From: an uncultured Collinsella sp.
Lineage (GTDB): Bacteria > Actinomycetota > Coriobacteriia > Coriobacteriales > Coriobacteriaceae
Assembly (NCBI GenBank): GCA_949285915.1
Contig: CASDZW010000019.1
Coordinates: 1 to 34,653, forward strand
Length of the DNA stretch: 34,653 bases
Direction of reading: 5' to 3'
A model generated the notes under the pieces. That model saw nothing but the letters and a program-made list of their open reading frames with translations. It ran no database searches and was not told the origin of the DNA. Both the position numbers and the translations under genes were made by a program. Shown here piece by piece: positions 1-10,859 of this stretch. Each line of letters starts with the position of its first letter. Positions within the stretch are counted from its first letter, which is position 1.

Positions 1-2684
<2,684 letters not shown>

Positions 2685-2724
2685 TTACCGGGATGTGATA
2701 CCTAAGTGAGAAACGACTTGGCGT

Positions 2725-3012
2725 TTACTCGACAATCGCGTAAATGTCGTCGGCGCGCATGAGGAGATAGTCCTCACCGTCGACCTTGACCTCGTTGCCA
2801 CCAAACTTACCGTAGATAACGGTGTCGCCGGGCTTGACGTCGATGGGCATACGCTCACCCTTGTCGTTCACCTTGCCGGTGCCCACGGCAACGACGGTGC
2901 CGCGCTGCGGCTTCTCCTGGGCGTTGCTGGCGATGTAGAGACCCGAAGCGGTCTTCTGCTCAGCGGCATCGGGCTTGACGAGAACGCGATCTCCAAGCGG
3001 CTTGAGACTCAT
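2725..3012 (-). CDS. groES: Co-chaperonin GroES
   Basis: The protein has 95 residues from MSLKPLGDRVLVKP to DDIYAIVE and is full length for GroES (about 95). It caps the GroEL ring. Seen: the N-terminal PLGDRVLVKP strand, the mobile loop region EQKTASGLYIA, GTVVAVGTGK, and the VKPGDTVIYGKFGG and EDYLLMRADDI strands. An in-frame extension reaches 3108, but the ATG at 3012 has AAGGAGG 8 nt upstream and begins exactly where GroES homology begins, so I take it. It is first in an operon with groEL 55 nt downstream. No CIRCE element is visible upstream. Confidence 0.97.
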   Translation of the reverse strand: MSLKPLGDRVLVKPDAAEQKTASGLYIASNAQEKPQRGTVVAVGTGKVNDKGERMPIDVKPGDTVIYGKFGGNEVKVDGEDYLLMRADDIYAIVE

Positions 3013-3099
3013 GTGAGATTCCTCCTTCGCTGGTGCCCCGGCATGTTGCCGTGCATCCATGCTTTTACGTACGCAGAGAATAGTACCCACGTTGCGAGA

Positions 3100-3116
3100 C
3101 TTATACAACTCATAAG
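3100..3116 (-). promoter_or_regulatory. Short palindrome in groES upstream region, possible operator
   Basis: CTTAT-N7-ATAAG is a 5-bp inverted repeat with a 7-nt spacer about 90 nt before groES. Its minus-strand arm reads TATAAG, which could be part of a -10 box, but no good -35 is placed for it. The N7 spacing recalls HspR sites (HAIR: CTTGAGT-N7-ACTCAAG), yet the arms differ. Weak evidence. Confidence 0.25.
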
Positions 3117-3188
3117 CAAAAAATCTTATGAATCGGCACTTAGATTTCTTCAGTGCGCATGAAGGGGCAGGGGCGTACCAAAAAAGAA

Positions 3189-4028
3189 TTACTCGTCGAT
3201 CGTCTGTCGCTCAGCTTTATGCAGCAGTTGTACGCGCATGGTCTCGTACCTGGGGACAATTGGCTCCTCGCCGAGGGCGGCTAGGTCGCGCGCCACTTCT
3301 GCCAAACGGCCATGGGCAAGCTCATAGGCGTCGAGGCGCAGACGCAGGCCGATGCGGTTCAAGTTCTTGTCCGCAAGACCCATCTGCTCGCGGATATAGC
3401 GCGCATCCTCCTCGCTCCACTGCTCAACGGGCCTGCACCGCAGCTCCAGATCGCGTACAAGATTGGTCGCCGTTGCCGCAAGCTTGGAGCCGGCGCGATA
3501 CTGCGCCGCCATGGCGCGAATACGGTCGAGTGCCTCATCGCGGCGGACGGTATCGTTTTGCGCATTATAAAGAAGCACCTGCAGGTTGAGCGAGCGGAGG
3601 CGCTGGGTACTTTTACGCCCCTTGAACGTCAACCGTGCAAGACGCTCAAGCGCCGCATCGTCGAGCCCGTCGAAGTAGTCGCAAAACGCGAGCTCCAGCT
3701 CGAGCATGTTCCGCGTGGAGCGGTTCTTTGTTTGCCCATAGTAGGCCTCGAGGGCGGCGCGGTATTTTGCTACGTCCGCGTCCTGCCAAAGGATGTCTTG
3801 GAACTGCGACACCGCTTGCGTGAGCCGATAGAAGAAGAGAAGAAACGTCGCGATGATGCCCGCAAGGCCAAACAGATAGAGTACGGGCGCTCCCTTCTCG
3901 ACAGCGAAGAGCGCCATGGCACCAAGAACGAGCACCATCGCAATGTGCTGCACCCTCAGAGCCAGCAGGGTCTTCTTGTGGTGGGCGAGGGCCTCCTCGG
4001 CCGTCATGTCCGCAAAAACCGATTGCAT
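3189..4028 (-). CDS. Unknown two-helix membrane protein with helical repeat-like cytoplasmic part
   Basis: I do not recognise a family. The protein has 279 residues. Two hydrophobic helices lie near residues 25-43 (HIAMVLVLGAMALFAV) and 47-67 (PVLYLFGLAGIIATFLLFF), separated by a 3-4 residue turn, so both ends should be on the same, probably cytoplasmic, side. The remaining ~210 residues are charged and alpha-helical. Regularly spaced Leu/Ala/Tyr (ALERLARL, LNLQVLLYNAQND, EALDRIRAMAAQYRAG) suggest a TPR-like hairpin array; this is inference from pattern only. The start is firm, with AGGAGGG 4 nt before the ATG. It sits alone between groES (same strand, 176 nt away) and the divergent gltB, whose regulatory region it shares. 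It may be an anchored scaffold protein, but nothing in the sequence gives a substrate. Confidence 0.75.
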   Translation of the reverse strand: MQSVFADMTAEEALAHHKKTLLALRVQHIAMVLVLGAMALFAVEKGAPVLYLFGLAGIIATFLLFFYRLTQAVSQFQDILWQDADVAKYRAALEAYYGQTKNRSTRNMLELELAFCDYFDGLDDAALERLARLTFKGRKSTQRLRSLNLQVLLYNAQNDTVRRDEALDRIRAMAAQYRAGSKLAATATNLVRDLELRCRPVEQWSEEDARYIREQMGLADKNLNRIGLRLRLDAYELAHGRLAEVARDLAALGEEPIVPRYETMRVQLLHKAERQTIDE

Positions 4029-4113
4029 ACACCCTCCTATCGCGTCGCGACTTCAAACCATCATAGAGCACGCCTGCTATGTTGGCGGCGCGTTTCCATC
4101 TCGTTTGCGATGG

Positions 4114-4156
4114 GTTACGGCGCGGTTACCCTCCTGTTTCGAAATATACGGGTAAC
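4114..4156. promoter_or_regulatory. GlnR-like operator array upstream of gltB
   Basis: Half-sites are GTTAC (4114-4118), GTTAC (4125-4129), GTTTC (4136-4140), GAAAT (4141-4145) and GTAAC (4152-4156). The first three are spaced exactly 11 bp apart, as is the last pair. On the minus strand this reads GAAAC-n6-GTAAC-n6-GTAAC, very close to the actinobacterial GlnR consensus of GTnAC and GAAAC half-sites separated by 6 nt. GTTAC-n6-GTTTC/GAAAT-n6-GTAAC is also a near-perfect palindrome. The array ends 103 nt before the gltB start. Nitrogen control of gltBD is the natural reading. The regulator itself is not in this window. Confidence 0.65.
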
Positions 4157-4198
4157 ACACGCACGCGTTTTCACTCCTACTATGCCGCGCATGCCCTC

Positions 4199-4228
4199 AT
4201 GCCGCCCGAGCAGGCGGCGTAGCGGCAT
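4199..4228 (+). promoter_or_regulatory. gltB leader: two overlapping alternative hairpins
   Basis: An outer pairing, ATGCCGC (4199-4205) with GCGGCAT (4222-4228), and an inner pairing, GCCGCC (4201-4206) with GGCGGC (4213-4218), share left-arm bases and so cannot form fully at once. The element lies about 20 nt before the AGGAGGGG ribosome site of gltB. It could modulate translation or stability; this is inference only. Confidence 0.35.
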
Positions 4229-4259
4229 TCACCGACAATAGCGAACAGGAGGGGACGCC

Positions 4260-7200
4260 ATGCCCTACCTCGCCTCGAGCGATTCCGCCCGCACGGCGCA
4301 GATGCCGCGCAGCCTCTACCGGCCCGAATTCGAGCACGATGCTTGCGGCATCGGTGCGCTCGCCAACATCAATGGTGTCAAATCCCACCAGATCCTCGAC
4401 GACGCGCTCTCGGTCCTCGTGAACCTCGAGCACCGTGGCGGCACGGGCCTCGAAAAGAACACCGGCGACGGCGCGGGCGTGCTGTTTCAGGTTCCGCACC
4501 ACTTCTTCCGCAAGGAAGCGCAAAAGTGCGGCCACCTTCTGCCCGAAGAAGGCGACTACGGTGTGGCGATGGTCTTCTTCCCGCAGGATGAACGAGGCGC
4601 CGCAGACGCACGCAGCGTCTTTGAGGCGGGCTGCGCCGAGGCGGGCGTGCCCGTGCTCTTTTGGCGCGAGGTGCCCGTGGATCCGCACGACCTAGGAGAG
4701 ACCACACGGGCCTGCATGCCTACCATCGTGCAGGCGTTTTTGGGCCGCCCCGAGGGTATCGAGCGCGGCGACGCCTTTGAACGCAAGCTCTATGTTTGCC
4801 GTCGCACTATCGAGAAGCGCGGTGAGGCAGCCCACGCGCTTGCAGGCAAAATCTTCTACATCTGCAGTATGTCGAGCAGAACCATCGTCTACAAGGGCAT
4901 GCTCGTCGCCACGCAGATGCGGCGCTTTTTCTGCGACCTCAACGATGCCGCGGTCAAGACTGCGGTGGCGCTTGTGCACTCCCGTTACTCGACCAACACT
5001 ACCCCCAGCTGGGAGCGCGCGCATCCCAACCGCCTTATCATCCACAACGGTGAGATCAACACGCTCAAAGGCAACGTCAACTGGATCCGTGCCCGCGAGC
5101 CAAACCTGTACTCGCCGGTACTCGGACAGGATCTCGAGCAGGTACTCCCCGTCATTAACCGAGAAGGATCCGATTCGGCCGTCCTCGATAACGTGCTCGA
5201 GTTCCTGGTCATGAACGGCCGACCGCTCTCCCGCGCCGTGTCGATGCTTCTGCCCGAGCCGTGGGACAAAAACGATGCGCTCAGCGACGAACGGCGCGCC
5301 TACGACGCCTATCAGTCCATGTTGATGGAACCTTGGGACGGGCCGGCGGCGATCGCCTTCACCGACGGGCAAACACTCGGCGCCGCGCTCGATCGCAACG
5401 GGCTGCGCCCCGCGCGCTACTACATGACGCGCGATGACCGCTTTTTGCTCTCCAGCGAGGTGGGAACCATCGACGTGGACCCCGAAAACATCCTTGTCTC
5501 GGGCTGCCTTGGCCCTGGCGAGATGCTCGAAGTCGATTTTGCGCAGGGGCGCATTGTGTACAATGACGAGCTCAGACGTCGCTGGGCCAAAGAGAAGCCC
5601 TATCGCGACTGGATTGCGGAGGAGACCATCGACCTCGCCGACCTCGATGGGGCAGGCGCCACGCTCCCCCAGGAGGACGCAGATGTTGCCGACACGGTCG
5701 CTGCCGCCAAGCTCGGCTACCACTTTGACGACGTCGAAGAGGTCATCCGCCCCATGGCGGCAAGCGGCAAAACACCTCTGGCGTCGATGGGCATCGATGC
5801 GCCGCTCGCCTGCCTCTCCACCAAGACGCGCTCGTTTTTTGACTACTTCTACCAGCTCTTTGCCCAGGTCACCAACCCGCCCATCGACGCGTTGCGCGAG
5901 AGCTTTGTTACCTCGACCGTTCTCTACCTGGGCAACCATGGCAACCTGCTCGAGGACTCGCGCGCCGCGTGCCGGCTCGTGCGCCTGCCGGGGCCGCTTC
6001 TGACGGCGGAGGACCTCGCCCGCATCGTCTCGATCGACCGTGTGGGTTTTCGCGTCACACGTTTTCGCGCCGTATTTGAACGCAGTGCGGGGTCAGGCGC
6101 CCTCGAGCAGGCACTCGATGATCTCAACGGCGCGGTCGAGGCCGCGGTGCGCGCGGGAACCAACATCGTGATTCTCTCGGACCGGGCAGGCGCCACCGAG
6201 GTGCCCATCCCCTCGCTGCTCGCCGTTGCCTCGGTGCACAACCACCTTATGCGCGCCGGCGTGCGCACGTTCGCGGACATCGTGGTCGAGAGCGGCGATG
6301 CCATCTCGGCACACGACCTCGCCTGTCTTGTGGGCTACTCCGCAAGCGGTATTCTCCCCTACCGCGCACATGCCCAGGTGCGCAAGCTCGCCGATGAGGG
6401 CGACCTCGTTGCCGCAGACGGCCACACGCTCACGGCGGCGGAGGCCATCGAGAACTACAACCGCGCCGCCTGCGCGGGCATCGTGTCGATTATGTCCAAA
6501 ATGGGCATCTCGACCGCGCAAAGCTACCACTCCGCCCAGATCTTTGAGGCGGTCGGCCTTGCGGATGATCTGGTGGCGCGCCACTTTGCCGGCACGGTGA
6601 GCCGTGTGGGCGGCCTTGGCGTCGCCGATGTGCAGCGCGAGCTCGAGGAGCGCTTCGATGCCGCACAGGAGCTGCTCGCCAGCCCCTCGCCCAATCAGCT
6701 CCCCACCCTCGGCCTCACCAAATGGCGCCCCGTGCGCGGCGAGGATCACTTGATCGACCCCCAAGTTATCTACACGCTGCAGCGCGCCTGCCGCGAGGGC
6801 GACTTTGAGCGCTTCCTCTCCTACAGCGAGCTTTTGCGGCGCCCTGGGCGGGCGGTGCGCCTGCGCGACCTTCTGGACTTTGACACCGCCGGACGCGCTG
6901 CCATCCCCTTGGACGAGGTTGAGGATGCGCGGAGCATCGTCCGACGCTTCAACACCGGCGCCATGTCGTTTGGCTCCATCAGCCGCGAGGCCCACGAATG
7001 TATGGCCATTGCCATGAACCGCCTGCACGGCCGCTCGAACTCGGGCGAGGGTGGCGAAGACCCGCGCCGCGAGACGCCGCTTCAAAACGGCGACTCGGCA
7101 AACTCCGCCATCAAACAGGTGGCGTCGGGGCGCTTTGGCGTGACGAGCCGCTACCTTGTCTCCGCAACCGAAATCCAGATCAAAATGGCGCAGGGCGCCA

Positions 7201-8909
7201 AGCCCGGCGAGGGCGGCCATCTGCCCGGCAAGAAGGTCTATCCGTGGGTGGCCAAGGTGCGCCGCTCCACACCGGGCATCGGCCTTATCTCGCCTCCGCC
7301 GCACCACGACATCTACTCCATCGAGGACCTCGCCGAGCTTATCTTTGACCTCAAGTGCGCCAACCCCAAGGCGCGCATCAGCGTGAAGCTCGTGTCCGAG
7401 GCAGGCGTGGGCACCATCGCCACTGGCGTGGCCAAGGGCGGCGCCAACAAGATCCTCGTCTCGGGTCATAACGGCGGGTCGGGCGCGGCGCCGCGCGACT
7501 CCATCTGGCACGCGGGGCTCCCGCTCGAGCTCGGCCTTGCCGAAACGCAGCAGACCCTCGTCATGAACGGCTTGCGCTCGCGCGTGGTGCTCGAGGCGGA
7601 CGGCAAGCTCATGGACGGCACCGATGTTGCCGTGGCGTGCCTCCTTGGCGCCGAGGAGTTTGGCTTTGCCACCATGCCGCTCATTGCCATGGGTTGCCTC
7701 ATGCAGCGCGACTGCCACCAAGACACCTGCCCGGCGGGTATTGCCACGCAGAACTGCCGCCTGCGCCAGGGTTTTGCCGGTAAACCCGAGCATGTGGAGA
7801 ACTTCATGCTCTTTGTGGCCGAGCAGCTGCGCAGCGTCATGGCGCGGCTCGGCTTCCGCACCGTTGAGGAGATGGTCGGCCATACCGAATGCCTCCACCA
7901 GATTGAGGTGCCGGGCAATCGCAAGGCCAACCTCATCGACCTCTCCTGCGTCCTCGCGCCCGCGCGCTGCACCTTTGGCGCGCATATCCCCGGCGCGGAC
8001 GGCACGCACTACCTGCCCGAGATGGCCGCAGACGCCGCTCTCGAAAAAACGCTCGACGCGACGCTCCTCATCCCCCAGACGGCAGACGCCCGCGCGCACC
8101 TGCGTCCCGTGCACCTCACGGTAGACATCGACAACGTTAACCGCTGCGTGGGGACCATGCTCGGCAGCGCGGTAACCCGCGCCCACCCAGACGGCCTGCC
8201 CGACGGCTCCATCGTAGTGGACAGCACGGGCTCCGCAGGCCAGAGCTTTGGCGCGTTTTTGCCCGCGGGCATCACCCTAAATGTGGTTGGTGATGCAAAC
8301 GACTACGTAGGCAAGGGACTCTCGGGCGGCATTGTTACGGTGCGCCCGCACGAGGCGGCCACGTACAAGTTTGACGAGAACGTCATCGTCGGCAACGTTG
8401 CCTTCTTTGGCGCCACGGGCGGCAAGGGATTTGTGAACGGTCTCGCCGGCCAGCGTTTTGCCGTACGCAACTCAGGTGCGACGCTTGTGGTAGAGGGCGT
8501 AGGTGCCCACGGCTGCGAGTACATGACCGGTGGGCGCGTGCTCGTGCTCGGCGAGGTGGGCCCAAACTTTGCCGCCGGCATGACGGGAGGCTTTGCCTAC
8601 GTCTACGACGAGCGCGGAACACTCGCCGAGCGCGTAAATGCCGAGCTTGTCCGGCTGCGTCCGCCCACCGAGATGGAGCTCGCCAAGATTCGCGCGCTCA
8701 TTGAGGAGCACGTCGAGCGCACCGCGAGCCCGCGTGGCATCAAGCTCTTGTACCGCTTTGCGCCGGAGGCGGGACGCTTTGTTGTGGTGGCGCCGGTGGA
8801 GTACGAACGCGTGCGCGCCGTTGTCGATGCCGCCGAGCGCGCCGGCGCCTCGCCCGAAGAGGCACTCGAACGTGCCTTTGAGACCGTGACCGCCCAGACC
8901 CTCGACTAA
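4260..8909 (+). CDS. gltB: Glutamate synthase (NADPH) large subunit
   Basis: The protein has 1549 residues, full length for bacterial GltB. It hydrolyses glutamine and channels ammonia to 2-oxoglutarate to make glutamate. Domains in order: a class II amidotransferase from Cys29 (HDACGIG; the 28-residue leader should be removed to free the Cys nucleophile) to about 420, with EHRGG and NTGDGAG; a central domain at ~470-760; an FMN barrel at ~850-1230 with QIKMAQGAKPGEGGHLPG and VSGHNGGSGA; the 3Fe-4S ligands Cys1146, Cys1152 and Cys1157 (GCLMQRDCHQDTC); and a C-terminal GXGXG beta-helix (~1290-1500). AGGAGGGG precedes the ATG by 5 nt. gltD follows after 49 nt, forming a gltBD operon. A GlnR-like array lies upstream. 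No anomaly is seen. Confidence 0.98.
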   Translation: MPYLASSDSARTAQMPRSLYRPEFEHDACGIGALANINGVKSHQILDDALSVLVNLEHRGGTGLEKNTGDGAGVLFQVPHHFFRKEAQKCGHLLPEEGDYGVAMVFFPQDERGAADARSVFEAGCAEAGVPVLFWREVPVDPHDLGETTRACMPTIVQAFLGRPEGIERGDAFERKLYVCRRTIEKRGEAAHALAGKIFYICSMSSRTIVYKGMLVATQMRRFFCDLNDAAVKTAVALVHSRYSTNTTPSWERAHPNRLIIHNGEINTLKGNVNWIRAREPNLYSPVLGQDLEQVLPVINREGSDSAVLDNVLEFLVMNGRPLSRAVSMLLPEPWDKNDALSDERRAYDAYQSMLMEPWDGPAAIAFTDGQTLGAALDRNGLRPARYYMTRDDRFLLSSEVGTIDVDPENILVSGCLGPGEMLEVDFAQGRIVYNDELRRRWAKEKPYRDWIAEETIDLADLDGAGATLPQEDADVADTVAAAKLGYHFDDVEEVIRPMAASGKTPLASMGIDAPLACLSTKTRSFFDYFYQLFAQVTNPPIDALRESFVTSTVLYLGNHGNLLEDSRAACRLVRLPGPLLTAEDLARIVSIDRVGFRVTRFRAVFERSAGSGALEQALDDLNGAVEAAVRAGTNIVILSDRAGATEVPIPSLLAVASVHNHLMRAGVRTFADIVVESGDAISAHDLACLVGYSASGILPYRAHAQVRKLADEGDLVAADGHTLTAAEAIENYNRAACAGIVSIMSKMGISTAQSYHSAQIFEAVGLADDLVARHFAGTVSRVGGLGVADVQRELEERFDAAQELLASPSPNQLPTLGLTKWRPVRGEDHLIDPQVIYTLQRACREGDFERFLSYSELLRRPGRAVRLRDLLDFDTAGRAAIPLDEVEDARSIVRRFNTGAMSFGSISREAHECMAIAMNRLHGRSNSGEGGEDPRRETPLQNGDSANSAIKQVASGRFGVTSRYLVSATEIQIKMAQGAKPGEGGHLPGKKVYPWVAKVRRSTPGIGLISPPPHHDIYSIEDLAELIFDLKCANPKARISVKLVSEAGVGTIATGVAKGGANKILVSGHNGGSGAAPRDSIWHAGLPLELGLAETQQTLVMNGLRSRVVLEADGKLMDGTDVAVACLLGAEEFGFATMPLIAMGCLMQRDCHQDTCPAGIATQNCRLRQGFAGKPEHVENFMLFVAEQLRSVMARLGFRTVEEMVGHTECLHQIEVPGNRKANLIDLSCVLAPARCTFGAHIPGADGTHYLPEMAADAALEKTLDATLLIPQTADARAHLRPVHLTVDIDNVNRCVGTMLGSAVTRAHPDGLPDGSIVVDSTGSAGQSFGAFLPAGITLNVVGDANDYVGKGLSGGIVTVRPHEAATYKFDENVIVGNVAFFGATGGKGFVNGLAGQRFAVRNSGATLVVEGVGAHGCEYMTGGRVLVLGEVGPNFAAGMTGGFAYVYDERGTLAERVNAELVRLRPPTEMELAKIRALIEEHVERTASPRGIKLLYRFAPEAGRFVVVAPVEYERVRAVVDAAERAGASPEEALERAFETVTAQTLD

Positions 8910-8958
8910 TTGAGGCGCCCGACCCCACCGGGCCGCACCGCCCAGAAAGGACACTGCC

Positions 8959-10485
8959 ATGGGAAAGCCGGGAGCATTCCTTACGCATGACCGCCACGCC
9001 CACCGTGCGCGACCGGTTGCCGAGCGCACGCGTGACTATCGCGAGCTCTATGTCGAGCCCGACGAAAAAACACGTCGCGATCAGGCGAGCCGCTGCATGA
9101 TGTGCGGCGTCGCCTTTTGCCAGACAGGAGCGCCCTTTGGACATGCCCGCCCGAGCGGCTGTCCGCTCCACAACCTCATCCCCGAGTGGAACGATCTCAT
9201 CTGGCGTGGACGCTGGCGCGATGCCGCCGAGCGCCTAGCGCTCACCAATCCCCTGCCCGAGTTCACCAGCCGCGTCTGCCCCGCTCTCTGCGAGGCAGCA
9301 TGCAACCTCGGGCGCGTAAACAGCGAACCCACGACGATTCACGACGACGAGCGCGCCATCTCCGACTGGGAATGGGATCACGGCGGACCGCGGCGATTTG
9401 CCTCCGCAGCCAACGATGCGCCGCGCGTCGCCGTGGTGGGATCGGGGCCTGCGGGGCTTGCCTGTGCCTGGGAGCTTGCGCGACGCGGTGTGCGCGTCAC
9501 CGTCGTTGAGCGTGCGGATCGTGCCGGCGGCCTTCTCATGTATGGCATCCCCAACATGAAGCTCGAGAAAGACATCGTTGAGCGGCGCGTAAGCCTTATG
9601 GAGGAGCTTGGCATCCGCTTCATGCTCGGCACCGACGCGGCGAACCCCGCCGTGGCGCAGGGCATCCTCGCCGACAACGACGCCGTTGTTCTCGCCGTAG
9701 GAGCGCGGCACGCGCGCGGTCTCTTGGCGCCCGGCACAGGCGGAGACGGGGTGGCCTTTGCGCTCGACTACCTCACCGCTGCGACCAAATCGCTGCTGGA
9801 TGCCGAGCCCGTAGCCTCCTCCCTTTCTGCCAGCGGTCGCAATGTGGTGGTCATCGGCGGTGGCGACACCGGCAACGACTGCGTCGCCACCGCCGTGCGG
9901 CAGGGGGCGCGCAGCGTGCGCCAGGTTGAAGTCATGCCACGCCCTGCCGAGAAACGCACGGCAACCAACCCTTGGCCGGAATGGCCGCAGGTCCTCAAGA
10001 CCGACTACGGACAGGAGGAGGCCATCGCCCTCATGGGAGGCGAGATGAGGTCCTGGGCAACCGACACGCTCGAGATCCTGCGCGACGAGCAGGGCGCGGC
10101 GTGCGCGGTGCGTGTGGTCGACCTTGACTGGTCCGATGGAACGCCCTCGCCGATTGCCGGGACCGAGCGGGAGATTCCCTGTGAGCTTGTCCTTATCGCA
10201 TGCGGATTCACGGGGCCGGAGCGCACCGTATTCGATGCCTTTGGTATCGCGCTCGCACAAGAAGGGCGCCCGCTTCCCCTTACGGAGGCACCGGGGAGCC
10301 ATCGCTGCACCGTCGTATCCAACAGTAGCGTGCCCACCGCGCCGTCGTCGGAGATTGCGAAGGCACCAGAGACGCCCTTGTTTGTCGCGGGCGACGCGCG
10401 CAGCGGCGCATCGCTTGTCGTTTCCGCCATCGCCGACGCTCTCGCCTGTGTCGACGAAATAATGGAGACACTCGCCACGCGATAA
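8959..10485 (+). CDS. gltD: Glutamate synthase small subunit, NAD(P)H/FAD oxidoreductase
   Basis: The protein has 508 residues. The N-terminal region carries two Cys clusters: Cys46/49/54 (CMMCGVAFC) with SGCPLHNLIPEWN following, and CPALCEAACNLG about 65 residues on. These hold the two low-potential 4Fe-4S clusters of the GltBD complex. The FAD-binding GSGPAG starts at Gly161 and ends with an acidic VVERADRAGG. The second dinucleotide fold, GGGDTGNDC, starts at Gly300 and binds NADPH. It passes electrons from NADPH through FAD and Fe-S clusters to the FMN of GltB. AAAGGA lies 9 nt before the ATG. It is the second gene of the operon, 49 nt after gltB. Confidence 0.97.
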   Translation: MGKPGAFLTHDRHAHRARPVAERTRDYRELYVEPDEKTRRDQASRCMMCGVAFCQTGAPFGHARPSGCPLHNLIPEWNDLIWRGRWRDAAERLALTNPLPEFTSRVCPALCEAACNLGRVNSEPTTIHDDERAISDWEWDHGGPRRFASAANDAPRVAVVGSGPAGLACAWELARRGVRVTVVERADRAGGLLMYGIPNMKLEKDIVERRVSLMEELGIRFMLGTDAANPAVAQGILADNDAVVLAVGARHARGLLAPGTGGDGVAFALDYLTAATKSLLDAEPVASSLSASGRNVVVIGGGDTGNDCVATAVRQGARSVRQVEVMPRPAEKRTATNPWPEWPQVLKTDYGQEEAIALMGGEMRSWATDTLEILRDEQGAACAVRVVDLDWSDGTPSPIAGTEREIPCELVLIACGFTGPERTVFDAFGIALAQEGRPLPLTEAPGSHRCTVVSNSSVPTAPSSEIAKAPETPLFVAGDARSGASLVVSAIADALACVDEIMETLATR

Positions 10486-10577
10486 CCGAAAGTGCTAGAT
10501 GGCACCCGCCACTGCCACAATCTGTCTCGCTCGGCCGCGCGCGAAGAATTCGCGTATTCCTGGCGTTGGCAGAGCCA

Positions 10578-10631
10578 AATCCGTACGCCCCTGACGAAAA
10601 AGGCATCCGAAACGTCAGGAGCGTACGGATT
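10578..10631. repeat. 54-nt palindromic repeat, copy A
   Basis: A 19-nt left arm (10578-10596), a 16-nt A-rich loop (10597-10612) and a 19-nt right arm (10613-10631) match at 18 of 19 pairs. Copy B at 12193-12246 has the same arm and loop lengths and a similar loop. Between copies the stem changes from CGTACG to CGTATG on the left, with the matching change on the right, so base pairing is kept. No U-run follows, so it is not a typical terminator. Apart from this element I see nothing coding in 10486-10859. Confidence 0.85.
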
Positions 10632-10859
10632 CATTTCCTGCCTCGTCCAAATCATACGGATACCCTGTCATCCCCTGCGATAGCACCAACTCGCCTAAGG
10701 AGACGACGCCCATCGCACCTCGTCACCGCACAAACGAGAACCGTGTCGCCCTGCATCAACGGCGAAAAAACGGGCATACCAAGCTGCAACACTATCGTAG
10801 GCGCGCGGTCGGCGCCAGCGGTCGCATGCGCCATCCGTATCGGAGGCCGAGGAGGAGCC

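Noticed and set aside
3013-3188. CIRCE element (TTAGCACTC-N9-GAGTGCTAA) expected before groES
   Set aside because: No match on either strand; only a weak CTTAT-N7-ATAAG palindrome is seen.
6093-8186. 697-residue minus-strand ORF opposite gltB
   Set aside because: It is a shadow of gltB in a GC-rich gene, without a ribosome site or domain signals.
10566-10859. N-terminal extension of the AbiEi/DUF559-like protein
   Set aside because: The extension would be encoded by the palindromic repeat and lacks a ribosome site; the GTG at 10860 has GAGGAGG just upstream.
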